A DNA stretch of 64,000 nucleotides, from assembly GCF_016827595.1 (NCBI RefSeq), contig NZ_JAECMS010000001.1, positions 372,001 to 436,000 on the forward strand, written 5' to 3'. Each line of letters opens with the position of its first letter. Positions within the stretch are counted from its first letter, which is position 1. The notes below the pieces were generated by a model that worked only from the letters and a program-made list of their open reading frames with translations, had not been told where the DNA came from and did not search any database. The position numbers were made by a program, and so were the translations under genes. Source of the DNA: Luteirhabdus pelagi (lineage in GTDB: Bacteria > Bacteroidota > Bacteroidia > Flavobacteriales > Flavobacteriaceae). Below, piece after piece: positions 35,329 to 44,240 of the stretch.

Positions 35329-36194
35329 TATACGGTATCGATAAAGGTTTTTTCGGTTCTATTAAAGAGGGCCAAGCCTACAATGAACAATACAACGCCG
35401 CCAAGTGCAATAAAGAGTATCCTTAGGCTATCGAAGTATAGGCTGCCATCGTTGAACAATATAAATCGGAAGCCCTCCATGATATAGGCCAAGGGATTAT
35501 AGGCTACCACCCATCCATAGGAAGAATTGGTGAGGGCCTTCATAGGGTACGGCACGGCAGATACATACATTAACAACTGTACGAAAAATGTGAGCAGCAG
35601 TGATATATCGCGATATTTGGTGGTAAGGGTGGAGATAATCATTCCAGCCCCGAGACCATATAAGATCATTAACAGCAAAAACACTGGAAACAGAAGGGTA
35701 TAACCAGACAGTGCGATGTCTGCGCCCGTACTAATATAGTAAATATAGAACCCTGCCAATATGGTCATCTGTATACCAAATTTCACCAGATTGGAAATTA
35801 CTTTTGAAAGCGGCACGATAAAACGTGGAAAGTATACCTTCCCAAACAAGCCTGCATTGGCCCTAAAGGTAGAGGAGGTACCCATAAGACAGACTTTAAA
35901 GTAATTCCAAGCAGTAATACCAGAGAGGTTAAAAAGGAAAGCGGGTACCAAACCTGTTTCTATCTTTGCGATGCTGTTAAAAACAAGGGTAAAAATAACC
36001 GAGGTGAACAGCGGTTGAATAAAAAACCAAAGCGGTCCCAAGACCGTCTGTTTATAGACCGTAACGATATCCCGTTTTACGAAAAGCATTAGCAAATCGC
36101 GATATTGCCAAATTTCCTTGAAATTCAGGTCTATTACTTTGCGTTTGGCGGAAATTTCATACAGCCAGGATTCATTATTTGGATTGGTGTTCAC
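35328..36194 (-). CDS. wzm: Polysaccharide ABC transporter permease
   Basis: 288 aa membrane protein with about six hydrophobic segments. FKEIWQYRDLLMLFVKRDIV and YKQTVLGPLWFFIQPLFTSV at the N terminus are typical of the ABC-2 O-antigen/teichoic acid permeases; STLTTKYRDISLLLTFFVQL and YVSAVPYPM complete the family pattern. Forms the membrane channel for Wzt. Placed between wzt and wzc with a 53-bp gap to wzc. Its presence replaces a Wzx flippase in this locus. Confidence 0.95.
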   Translation of the reverse strand: MNTNPNNESWLYEISAKRKVIDLNFKEIWQYRDLLMLFVKRDIVTVYKQTVLGPLWFFIQPLFTSVIFTLVFNSIAKIETGLVPAFLFNLSGITAWNYFKVCLMGTSSTFRANAGLFGKVYFPRFIVPLSKVISNLVKFGIQMTILAGFYIYYISTGADIALSGYTLLFPVFLLLMILYGLGAGMIISTLTTKYRDISLLLTFFVQLLMYVSAVPYPMKALTNSSYGWVVAYNPLAYIMEGFRFILFNDGSLYFDSLRILFIALGGVVLFIVGLALFNRTEKTFIDTV

Positions 36195-36247
36195 TTGGGA
36201 CTTGGATTTATCGGCTAAGATAAGAATTCTAGCATAGCTCGTTCGCT

Positions 36248-38719
36248 CTATTTACTTCGGAAAGTACGTTTAATTTTTTTCCATAATGTCTTAGGCTTTT
36301 CTACCTCATGATAGCCGTGCCCATAACTGCCATATCCGTACCCATAGCCATAGCCATAGCCGTATCCATAGCCCGTTCCATAGCCATATTTGGCGCGTTC
36401 TTCATAGAAATTGATAACGAAACTGACATTACTGATTTCGCCGGCCTTGTATTTCTCATTTACCTGTTTAAACATCCCCTTCTTGGTGTAGTTTTGGCGT
36501 ACCATGTAGATAATGGTATCCGCATAGGTCAATAATTCCAGCGAATCGGCTACAAGCCCAAGCGGTGGAGAGTCTAGTACGATATAGTCGTATTGATCCT
36601 TTAGAATGTCTACGAGCTGATCCATACGCTCGCTCATCAACAATTCGGAAGGATTGGGCGGTACGGGACCCGAGGTTATCACATCCAAATGCTCGACATG
36701 TGTCTTTTGGATAACCTCGTCTAAGCCCGCTTCATCTATCAGGTAGTTTACCACCCCAATATTGTTGTTAATGTTGAAATCGTCGAAAATCTTAGGTTTC
36801 CGAAGATCTAGTCCAAGCAATAATGTTTTCTTTTCACTTAGGGCAAATACCGAAGCGATATTGATAGAGCAAAAGGTTTTTCCCTCGCCACTCACCGAAG
36901 AGGTTACCAATACTGTTTTGGCACCTTTTACACCCTGCTTTCGATACATAAATTGAAGGCTGGATCGCAGCGCTCGGAACGATTCGGCAATGGGCGATTT
37001 TGGCTTGTTGAGCACCGCTAAGTTGTTATCCATCTTACTACGGCCAATAACCCCTAGGATTGGAATCTTGGAAGCGCGTTCAACATCTGAAATGGTATTA
37101 ACCTTTGTGTTTAAAAAGGACTTTAGAAATACGAAGACAAAGGGAATTAAAAATCCGAACAGGGCTGCCAATACATAGTTAAGTTGGGTGTTCGGCCCTA
37201 CTTTTCCTCCGCCGGTATCTTTTGCCGGGTCGATAATCATAACATCGCTAACATTGGCCGCCTTCACAAGCTTTGCTTCGCTGAGTTTCGACAGGAACAT
37301 ATTGTAGCTGCCGAGGTTAAGGTTGTAGCGACGTTCAATTTTCAGCAATTCCTGTTGTTCTTTTGGCAGCTTTCGAATCTCGGCCTCATTTTCGGCTATA
37401 TCACGATTTAGATCCTGAAGTTCTTGTCGCTTTAAACGCTTGGTCGAGGCAATGTTTTCAATTAAAATGTTTTTTACTGCATTGATACGTCTGTCCAAAT
37501 CGGCAAAAACCGGAGCACCTTCCTGATAGGAGTATTGTAGCGTATTACGCTCCTCTGCCAAGGAAACGATGCGACCAACACCCGAAACAATGCTCCCTTC
37601 CGAAATACCGGCCACCGATGGCGCTGGAACATCGCGGTAATCGGAGCGTGTTACCAGATAGTCTTCAAGGACCTCGTAATAGTTAAGTTCGCGTTCCAAT
37701 GCTTGCTTGCGCTGGTCTAAGGTATTGAGCCTTTGGTTGATCTCGGTGCCTTCACGGCTAAGATCTAAAATTTCATTTCGGTTCTTATAGGCATTCAGCT
37801 CGTCTTCTACATCCGACAGCTCCGCCGACTTCTGTGTAAGGCTGCTATCGATAAAGCGAATGGTCTTGGTAGCAAATAGGTTTTTGCGTTCCAACATATT
37901 TTCACTTAGTACGGCAACAGAGGTATTCAGGTATTCTACTAAGCGATGTTTATTCTTTCCATTCAGTCCCATCTGCAATACAGAAGATCCGTCCGATTCG
38001 GGAAATACGTTGATATTCAAATATTGTTTTACCGCGCCGTCGAATTCCATAAAGTTGAAGTAGTACGTTTGCCCAGCCTTTGCTCGCATTTCAGGATTGG
38101 GTTGTACGGTTATTTCCATAAACGGCAAGGCAATCTCATCGCCTAGCTTATATTCCTTTGATAGGTCGTGGGCCGCGATGGGCATATTGCTTCGTTCCTT
38201 GGTGCCATAGTGCTGTAGCGGAATGGAACCACCCGGAAAACTGGCCTCCAACAAAAAACGCGTAGAATCCTGAAAGGTAATGGTAAACTGTTTGTGTAAA
38301 ATCTGTGGTTTGGTGGTATCTACCTCGATAAAGAATGGCACCTTTTTGTAGCCATCCTCCAATTGGTATTCGCCGTCCATTAAATAATTCACATAGTACT
38401 GCAAGCGCTCTACCACCTGTTCGTTATGCGAGCGCGACTTTAGGGTAATAACGGATGTATTAACCTTGTCTGATGTTCCACCCCAGTTGAAGGTTAGGCT
38501 GGTGTTATTGGTGAAGAAGGGATTCTGATCGTTTTTTACACTTATCAGGTTGGTAATACGGTAGATAGGGAGTTTCCGAACATTGATGTAGTACGCAATA
38601 CCAAACCCGATGGCCAAACATATCAAAAATAAGGGCCAATGACTTAGCAACTTAAAAAGGAATCCCTTAAAGTCGAAAATCGAATGATGCTCCTCTATTT
38701 CAAATTCGTCATCCCTCAT
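36248..38719 (-). CDS. wzc: Wzc-like polysaccharide co-polymerase / BY-type tyrosine autokinase
   Basis: 823 aa. Two membrane segments (about residues 27-46 and 515-535) flank a large periplasmic domain with predicted coiled coils (about 280-470). The cytoplasmic kinase domain has Walker A VTSSVSGEGKTFCSINIA, Walker A' TLLLGLDLRKPKIFDDF and Walker B YDYIVLDSPPLGLVADSLEL. The C-terminal tail holds about eleven Tyr in Tyr-Gly repeats, the expected autophosphorylation cluster. Such kinases control polymer length and export with Wza. Coexistence with an ABC exporter is unusual. Overlaps wza by 4 bp. Confidence 0.95.
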   Translation of the reverse strand: MRDDEFEIEEHHSIFDFKGFLFKLLSHWPLFLICLAIGFGIAYYINVRKLPIYRITNLISVKNDQNPFFTNNTSLTFNWGGTSDKVNTSVITLKSRSHNEQVVERLQYYVNYLMDGEYQLEDGYKKVPFFIEVDTTKPQILHKQFTITFQDSTRFLLEASFPGGSIPLQHYGTKERSNMPIAAHDLSKEYKLGDEIALPFMEITVQPNPEMRAKAGQTYYFNFMEFDGAVKQYLNINVFPESDGSSVLQMGLNGKNKHRLVEYLNTSVAVLSENMLERKNLFATKTIRFIDSSLTQKSAELSDVEDELNAYKNRNEILDLSREGTEINQRLNTLDQRKQALERELNYYEVLEDYLVTRSDYRDVPAPSVAGISEGSIVSGVGRIVSLAEERNTLQYSYQEGAPVFADLDRRINAVKNILIENIASTKRLKRQELQDLNRDIAENEAEIRKLPKEQQELLKIERRYNLNLGSYNMFLSKLSEAKLVKAANVSDVMIIDPAKDTGGGKVGPNTQLNYVLAALFGFLIPFVFVFLKSFLNTKVNTISDVERASKIPILGVIGRSKMDNNLAVLNKPKSPIAESFRALRSSLQFMYRKQGVKGAKTVLVTSSVSGEGKTFCSINIASVFALSEKKTLLLGLDLRKPKIFDDFNINNNIGVVNYLIDEAGLDEVIQKTHVEHLDVITSGPVPPNPSELLMSERMDQLVDILKDQYDYIVLDSPPLGLVADSLELLTYADTIIYMVRQNYTKKGMFKQVNEKYKAGEISNVSFVINFYEERAKYGYGTGYGYGYGYGYGYGYGSYGHGYHEVEKPKTLWKKIKRTFRSK
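36331..36373 (-). repeat. Hexanucleotide tandem repeat encoding the Tyr-Gly tail of Wzc
   Basis: About seven 6-bp units (plus-strand form catagc/catatc/cgtatc variants) encode successive Tyr-Gly pairs in the kinase tail. Because the unit is 6 bp, slippage would add or remove Tyr-Gly pairs without shifting the frame. Confidence 0.75.
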
Positions 38720-39513
38720 AAGCGAAGAAATAATAAGATGGTTGTGGTAAGCGCTGTCACCACGGTAAGAATCGTGGTGAATGATTGTAATCCTGTAGTT
38801 CCTGTTCCTATCGATTTTTGAGGTAGCGGATTTATCAGAATCAAATCATTGGGTTTAATATAGTAGTACGGCGAATTCATGGCATCGATAGTCGTAAGGT
38901 CGATATGGTGTACCCTTTGGCCCAAAGGATACTGCCGAATCAAAACCACATCCTTTCGGTCGCCTGTTACCCGTATATCGCCACTATTGGCAATAGCTTC
39001 CATAATGCTAACTTGGTCCCGGTAAATAATATTCGAACCTGGATTCGAAATCTCACCGTTTATAGTATAGCGGATTCCAGATAGTTTTACTGTTACAAAA
39101 ACATTGGCCTCTTCCTTAAACAAATTTTCCAATAGCCTGCTTTCGATATCCTCTCGCACTTCCTCGACGGTCTTTCCCAAAACCGGGATTTCACCCAAGA
39201 TAGGTACACGGATATTCCCGTGCTTGTCTACTACAAAACCATCGTAGTATAAACGCTCTTCACGCGTAGCGTTCGGACTTTGGTCGCCCACCGGGTTAAA
39301 AATATTGTTTAAGTTATCGTCCAAGGCCTTTACACGGATACTCAACAGGTCGTTTACCTGCAATCGGTACGGTTCCTGTTTCTTTTGAATAGGAATGATA
39401 CTGTCCGTTGTAGTTTTGGAATCCTCCTGAAGATAGGTTAGCTGTTTTGTGGTAATACACGAGCTAAAGCATCCTATAACCACCAAGAAGCACAACAGGT
39501 TAAATAGTTTCAT
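38716..39513 (-). CDS. wza: Polysaccharide export outer-membrane lipoprotein (Wza-like)
   Basis: 265 aa from the ATG at 39513, chosen because it directly gives a lipoprotein signal peptide (MKLFNLLCFLVVIGCFSSC; lipid Cys most likely residue 19, possibly 15). A further upstream ATG would prepend 11 residues and spoil the signal. Mature part: YRLQVNDLLSIRVKAL (polysaccharide export domain), YYDGFVVDKHGNIRVPILGE, then SLBB-type region YTINGEISNPGSNIIY, and a C-terminal hydrophobic helix. Forms the outer-membrane export pore. First gene of the operon, with a perfect TAnnTTTG 19 bp ahead. Confidence 0.94.
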   Translation of the reverse strand: MKLFNLLCFLVVIGCFSSCITTKQLTYLQEDSKTTTDSIIPIQKKQEPYRLQVNDLLSIRVKALDDNLNNIFNPVGDQSPNATREERLYYDGFVVDKHGNIRVPILGEIPVLGKTVEEVREDIESRLLENLFKEEANVFVTVKLSGIRYTINGEISNPGSNIIYRDQVSIMEAIANSGDIRVTGDRKDVVLIRQYPLGQRVHHIDLTTIDAMNSPYYYIKPNDLILINPLPQKSIGTGTTGLQSFTTILTVVTALTTTILLFLRL

Positions 39514-39532
39514 AGAGAGGAGGCTGTTTTGG

Positions 39533-39540
39533 CAAATATA
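39533..39540 (-). promoter_or_regulatory. Candidate -7 promoter element (TATATTTG) for the wza operon
   Basis: On the minus strand the bases read TATATTTG, a perfect TAnnTTTG match, 19 bp before the wza start codon in the 92-bp divergent gap with the ABC-F gene. An AT-rich stretch lies about 20 bp upstream but no exact TTTG -33 box. Confidence 0.5.
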
Positions 39541-39605
39541 ACGCAACGACTGTAATTATAAAATATTAATTCTGCATACTGCCGAAAATCCTTTTAATTT
39601 GCAGC

Positions 39606-41480
39606 ATGGCAGACATCAACTATGTTTCGGTTGAAAATATTTCAAAATCGTATGGAGAACGTGTGTTGTTCCAGAATATTTCATTTGGCATCAACGAAGG
39701 CCAGAAAATCGGTTTTGTAGCGAAAAACGGTACGGGAAAGACATCGCTTCTTAATATTCTTTCAGGTGAAGATGTGCCCGATTCGGGTGATGTCATCTAT
39801 CGAAAAAATCTAAATGTCGCCTTCCTATCGCAGGAACCTAACCTTCAACCGACATTAACGGTTGAAGAAACCATCCTGGCGTCCGACAATCCAGTCTTAA
39901 CCACTATTGCTCGGTACGAAAAAGCACTTCAAAATCCGCACGATACCGAAGCCTATCAAGCAGCCTTCGACGCTATGGATGCTCAAAATGCCTGGGATTT
40001 CGAAACCCAATACAAGCAAATTCTCTTCACCTTAAAACTTACGAAGCTCGAACAAAAGGTGTCGGAACTGAGCGGCGGACAAAAAAAACGACTCGCTTTG
40101 GCTATTGCCTTACTCAACAAGCCCGATTTAATGATATTGGACGAGCCGACCAACCACCTTGACCTCGAAATGATCGAATGGCTGGAAGCACTATTCGCCC
40201 GAGAAAATCTGACGCTTTTTATGGTAACGCACGATCGGTATTTCCTCGAGCGTGTGTGTAACGAGATCGTTGAACTAGATCAAGGTTTTTTGTACACCTA
40301 CAAAGGAAACTATAGCTACTTTCTGGACAAACGGGAAGCGCGTATCGAAAATCAAGCCGCCGAAACCGCCAAAGCCAAGCAGCTGTACAAAAAGGAACTG
40401 GAATGGATGCGACGACAGCCAAAAGCGCGAACGACTAAGAGTAAAAGTCGGATCGACGATTTTTCGGATATCAAGCAGCGAGCGCATCAACGTAGAAAAG
40501 ATCACGAAGTACAATTGGAACTAAATATGGAACGGCTAGGTACTAAAGTCGTGGAGCTTCATAATATCTCGAAGGGGTTTGAGGACAAGACCTTGTTTGA
40601 AAACTTCGACCATAACTTCATCAAGGGCGAACGCGTTGGGATTATCGGTAACAATGGAACAGGCAAATCCACTTTTCTAAACATTCTCACCGGAACCCTA
40701 AAACCCGATACGGGAAAGGTAGTGATTGGCGAAACGGTTCAGTTTGGCTATTATACGCAAAAGGGCATCAAGATTAAGCCCGGGCAAAAGGTAATCGATG
40801 TGGTACGCGAGTTTGGCGATTATATTCCGTTGAAAAAAGGACGTCAGATTTCCGCCCAACAACTGTTGGAACGCTTTCTATTCGACCGTAAAAAGCAATA
40901 TGATTTTGTTGAAAAGCTGAGTGGAGGTGAACGAAAGCGACTATACCTGTGTACGGTACTCATCAAAAACCCGAATTTCCTCATTCTGGATGAACCGACC
41001 AACGATTTGGATATCGTAACCCTGAACGTGTTGGAAAACTTCTTGCTCGATTTCCCAGGATGTCTGATAGTGGTGTCGCATGACCGTTATTTTATGGATA
41101 AGATTGTAGACCATTTATTTGTCTTCAAAAACCATAAAATCAAGGATTTCCCAGGAAACTATAGCGATTATCGCGAATATGCGAGCGCCAATACATCAGA
41201 AGATGAAACCGAAGAAAAGAAAAGGTCAACCCAAACCGAAGATAAACCAACCAAGAAAGCGGCCTTAACGTATAACGAGAAGAAGGAGCATCGCAATCTG
41301 GAAAAGGAAATCGCCAAACTGGAAAAGGAGAAGGAAGCGCTTCAGAATAAATTTGCCACCGAAAACTGGTCCGGCGCCGAAATCGATGAGCAATCGCAGA
41401 AGCTTCAGGAACTGATCGACACCATCGAGGAAAAGACCGAACGTTGGTTCGAACTATCGGCCAAGCTAGAGGAAGGCTAA
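39606..41480 (+). CDS. ABC-F family ATPase (Uup-like)
   Basis: 624 aa with two ABC domains in tandem and no membrane segment, the ABC-F layout. First domain: Walker A FVAKNGTGKTSLLNILSG, signature ELSGGQKKRLALAIALL, Walker B LMILDEPTNHLDLEMIEWLE. Linker about residues 240-310 is basic and helical. Second domain: IIGNNGTGKSTFLNIL, KLSGGERKRLYLCTVLI, FLILDEPTNDLDIVTLNVLE. A C-terminal coiled coil (about 555-620, rich in Lys and Glu) matches Uup. ABC-F proteins act on ribosomes or, for Uup, in ribosome assembly and DNA stability. Confidence 0.94.
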   Translation: MADINYVSVENISKSYGERVLFQNISFGINEGQKIGFVAKNGTGKTSLLNILSGEDVPDSGDVIYRKNLNVAFLSQEPNLQPTLTVEETILASDNPVLTTIARYEKALQNPHDTEAYQAAFDAMDAQNAWDFETQYKQILFTLKLTKLEQKVSELSGGQKKRLALAIALLNKPDLMILDEPTNHLDLEMIEWLEALFARENLTLFMVTHDRYFLERVCNEIVELDQGFLYTYKGNYSYFLDKREARIENQAAETAKAKQLYKKELEWMRRQPKARTTKSKSRIDDFSDIKQRAHQRRKDHEVQLELNMERLGTKVVELHNISKGFEDKTLFENFDHNFIKGERVGIIGNNGTGKSTFLNILTGTLKPDTGKVVIGETVQFGYYTQKGIKIKPGQKVIDVVREFGDYIPLKKGRQISAQQLLERFLFDRKKQYDFVEKLSGGERKRLYLCTVLIKNPNFLILDEPTNDLDIVTLNVLENFLLDFPGCLIVVSHDRYFMDKIVDHLFVFKNHKIKDFPGNYSDYREYASANTSEDETEEKKRSTQTEDKPTKKAALTYNEKKEHRNLEKEIAKLEKEKEALQNKFATENWSGAEIDEQSQKLQELIDTIEEKTERWFELSAKLEEG

Positions 41481-41510
41481 CTTTCACGTTTAATTAACCC
41501 CTGCCTTATT

Positions 41511-41538
41511 TTGTACCCTAGCGCATTTTGTATCTTTA
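41511..41538 (+). promoter_or_regulatory. Candidate hutI promoter (TTG-N17-TATCTTTA)
   Basis: A TTG (41511-41513) and a -7 like TATCTTTA (41531-41538, one mismatch to TAnnTTTG) are spaced by 17 bp. The ATG is only 4 bases after the -7 element, so a transcript from here would be leaderless or nearly so. Confidence 0.35.
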
Positions 41539-41542
41539 TGGC

Positions 41543-42781
41543 ATGAAACTACTGTTGACTCATATTCAGGAGTTGCTGCAGGTACGCGAGCTAGCTCCAA
41601 TTTTTCTAAAAGGTGAGGCCATGAGCGAATTACCCACAATTAAAGATGCATGGGTGTTGGTGAATCATGGCGTTATTGAAGACTACGGCTCCATGGATGC
41701 AATGCCAAAGGTGAAAGGTTTTAAACCCATCGATTGTTCGGGGAAAATCGTGATGCCTGCTTGGTGCGATTCGCACAGTCATTTGGTCTATGCCGGAAAT
41801 CGTGAAGGCGAGTTTGTTGACCGATTAAAAGGATTGTCTTATCAGGAAATCGCTAGTAAGGGTGGTGGGATTCTAAATTCTGCCAAAAAATTGCAGGAAA
41901 CTTCTGAAGATGACTTGTACCACCAATCGGAAGCACGGTTGAAGGAAGTCATGAAAATGGGTACCGGCGCTATTGAAATTAAAAGTGGTTATGGACTAAC
42001 CACCGAAGCTGAAATGAAGATGTTACGCGTGGCGAAGCGCTTGGCAGAGCATTATCCTATCACCATCAAAACAAACTTCTTGGGCGCGCATGCGGTTCCG
42101 AAAGAGTTCAAAGAGAACAAAGATGGCTATATGGACTTGCTCTGCAATGAAATGTTACCACAAATTGCCGAAGAAAAACTGGCCGATTTTGTCGATATTT
42201 TTTGTGAAGAAGGTTATTTCACGGTTGAAGATACCGATCGCCTACTTTCGGAAGCAACGAAATATGGTTTACGACCTAAAATACACGTCAATCAATTTAA
42301 TTCCATTGGCGGGGTTGAAGTCGGCGTAAAACATAATGCGCTAAGCGTCGATCACCTGGAAGTGATGAACGATGCCGATTATGAGGTATTACAAGACAGT
42401 CAGACCATGCCGACAGCCTTACCCGGCTGTTCTTTCTTCTTGGGCATTCCGTATACGCCCGGTCGGGAGATGATCGATAAAGGCCTACCCTTGGCTTTGG
42501 CCACCGACTATAATCCTGGTTCAGCACCTAGTGGCAATATGAACTTTGTGGTTTCCGCGGCCTGTGTAAAGATGAAACTGACGCCAGAGGAAGCCATCAA
42601 TGCTGCAACGATAAATAGTGCGTATGCCATGGGATTGGAAAAAACACACGGTACGATTACCAAAGGGAAGGTTGCTAACTTAATAATCACAAAACCGATT
42701 CCGTCGTATGGGTATCTACCCTATTCCTTCGGTAGTAACCTTATCGACCAAGTGGTATTAAACGGACAAATACTTGAATAG
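41543..42781 (+). CDS. hutI: Imidazolonepropionase
   Basis: 412 aa from the ATG at 41543; a TTG five codons upstream is disfavoured. Amidohydrolase fold: metal-binding VMPAWCDSHSHLVYAGNREG (HxH), FLGAHAVPKEF, KIHVNQFNSIGGVEVGVKH, ALSVDHLEVM and ALATDYNPGSAPSGNM, all standard for HutI. It hydrolyses imidazolone-propionate to N-formimidoyl-glutamate, the third step of histidine breakdown in the cytoplasm. hutG follows 2 bp later, so the two are co-transcribed; hutH and hutU are not in the window. Confidence 0.96.
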   Translation: MKLLLTHIQELLQVRELAPIFLKGEAMSELPTIKDAWVLVNHGVIEDYGSMDAMPKVKGFKPIDCSGKIVMPAWCDSHSHLVYAGNREGEFVDRLKGLSYQEIASKGGGILNSAKKLQETSEDDLYHQSEARLKEVMKMGTGAIEIKSGYGLTTEAEMKMLRVAKRLAEHYPITIKTNFLGAHAVPKEFKENKDGYMDLLCNEMLPQIAEEKLADFVDIFCEEGYFTVEDTDRLLSEATKYGLRPKIHVNQFNSIGGVEVGVKHNALSVDHLEVMNDADYEVLQDSQTMPTALPGCSFFLGIPYTPGREMIDKGLPLALATDYNPGSAPSGNMNFVVSAACVKMKLTPEEAINAATINSAYAMGLEKTHGTITKGKVANLIITKPIPSYGYLPYSFGSNLIDQVVLNGQILE

Positions 42782-42783
42782 GT

Positions 42784-43788
42784 ATGCTTTCTTTTTATGC
42801 TGAAAAAAACATAGCGGAATTCACGAATCCTCGGAAAGGGGAAACCAAATTAGGTCAGGCAATGACTACGGTTCCCGATTGGGGCGAGCTGGAAAAATCG
42901 AATGCAAAATATGTATTGGTCGGCATCCCTGAAGATATTGGGGTTCGTGCCAACCATGGAAAAGCGGGAACTTCCCAGGCATGGAAATCGTTTCTCTCTT
43001 CGTTTTGCAACCTGCAGGCCAATCCGTTGCTTTCGCCCGATAGCGTGTTAGTGTTGGGTGAAATAGATTGCGCTCAGCAAATGGTACAGGCCGAAACCTT
43101 GGATACCTCAGCCGACCATTACTACGAAAAATTAGGCCAGTTGGTCCGTCAGATTGACGATATGGTGACGACGGTGATTTCAAAAATCATTGCAATGGGA
43201 AAAATTCCAATCGTTATCGGTGGCGGCCATAACAACAGCTACGGAAATTTGAAGGGAAACGCAACGGCCTTGGACGGTTCCATCAACTGTATCAATTTCG
43301 ATGCGCATACCGATTTTCGCGCCTTGGAGCATCGTCACTCTGGAAATGGCTTTTCGTATGCCTTCGAGGAAGGTTTTTTAAATCGCTACTTCATCTTTGG
43401 ACTCCACCGAAACTATACGTCGCAGAATGTGTTCGATACTATGGCACGTTGGAAGGATCGTATTCAGTTTGAAACCTATGAAAACATCGCGATTGACAAA
43501 AACCTTTCGTTTGAGCAAAGCCTTCAGCAAGCCGGTTCTTTTTTGAAGGTAGAACAGGAAGCCTTTGGCATTGAATTGGACTTAGATGCCATTCAACAGT
43601 TGCCGAGCAGCGCGATGACACCTAGCGGATTTGGAATGGTGGAAGCCCGTGTATTTCTACGTCATTTTTCACGGTTTCAGCAGTGTCGCTATATTCATTT
43701 GTGTGAAGCCGCTCCTACCCTTTCTTCGCAACCTTCACAAGTAGGAAAAGCATTGGCATATTTAGTTTCCGATTGTATTGCCTCATGA
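42784..43788 (+). CDS. hutG: Formimidoylglutamase (arginase family)
   Basis: 334 aa. Ureohydrolase fold with IVIGGGHNNSYGNLKG, INFDAHTDFRALE and FGIELDLDAIQQLPSSAM, which supply the metal-binding Asp and His residues. The last motif is a variant of the arginase SxDxD site, as in the Bacteroidota formimidoylglutamase group. Cleaves N-formimidoyl-glutamate to glutamate and formamide. Directly after hutI, and its stop overlaps the next start as ATGA. Confidence 0.93.
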   Translation: MLSFYAEKNIAEFTNPRKGETKLGQAMTTVPDWGELEKSNAKYVLVGIPEDIGVRANHGKAGTSQAWKSFLSSFCNLQANPLLSPDSVLVLGEIDCAQQMVQAETLDTSADHYYEKLGQLVRQIDDMVTTVISKIIAMGKIPIVIGGGHNNSYGNLKGNATALDGSINCINFDAHTDFRALEHRHSGNGFSYAFEEGFLNRYFIFGLHRNYTSQNVFDTMARWKDRIQFETYENIAIDKNLSFEQSLQQAGSFLKVEQEAFGIELDLDAIQQLPSSAMTPSGFGMVEARVFLRHFSRFQQCRYIHLCEAAPTLSSQPSQVGKALAYLVSDCIAS

Positions 43789-44240
43789 AGATCGTTCCTT
43801 TTCAACTCGAACACAAACAAGCTTTTTATGAGCTAAACATCGAATGGCTCGAGACCTATTTTTATGTAGAGCCATTTGACAGGGAAGTATTGAGCAAGCC
43901 ACAGAAATACATCTTGGATAAGGGAGGCTATATCTTTTCAGCGGTGGAAGACGAGGTTGTCGGCGTTGTGGCACTGTTGAATCATGGTGAGAAGCGGTTT
44001 GAACTGACCAAAATGGCGGTACGACCATCGCTTCGTGGAAAGGGTACTGGTCAGAGGTTGCTACAACACTGTATCGATTTTGCGAAGAAGAACGATTTCA
44101 GCAGTTTGTTTCTGTATTCGAATACCAAGTTGGAAAATGCCATTCACCTCTATCGAAAATATGGATTTCAGGAAGTGGCACTAGAGACTGGGAGGCCGTA
44201 TGAGCGAAGCAATATCAAAATGGTGTATCAAGGTCTTTAA
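43785..44240 (+). CDS. GNAT-family N-acetyltransferase
   Basis: 151 aa, starting at the ATG that overlaps the hutG stop (ATGA). Acetyl-CoA binding motif A is visible as LTKMAVRPSLRGKGTGQRLL (R-G-K-G-T-G), followed by SSLFLYSNTKLENAIHLYRK and KYGFQEVAL, the classic GNAT C-terminal pattern. The acceptor is unknown. Translational coupling to hutIG suggests co-expression, but a link with histidine breakdown is not otherwise supported. It converges on the following glycosyltransferase with a 4-bp overlap. Confidence 0.88.
   Translation: MKIVPFQLEHKQAFYELNIEWLETYFYVEPFDREVLSKPQKYILDKGGYIFSAVEDEVVGVVALLNHGEKRFELTKMAVRPSLRGKGTGQRLLQHCIDFAKKNDFSSLFLYSNTKLENAIHLYRKYGFQEVALETGRPYERSNIKMVYQGL

Noticed and set aside
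39585..39605. TAATTTGC before the ABC-F gene as a promoter
   Set aside because: One base short of TAnnTTTG and only a few bases from the ATG.
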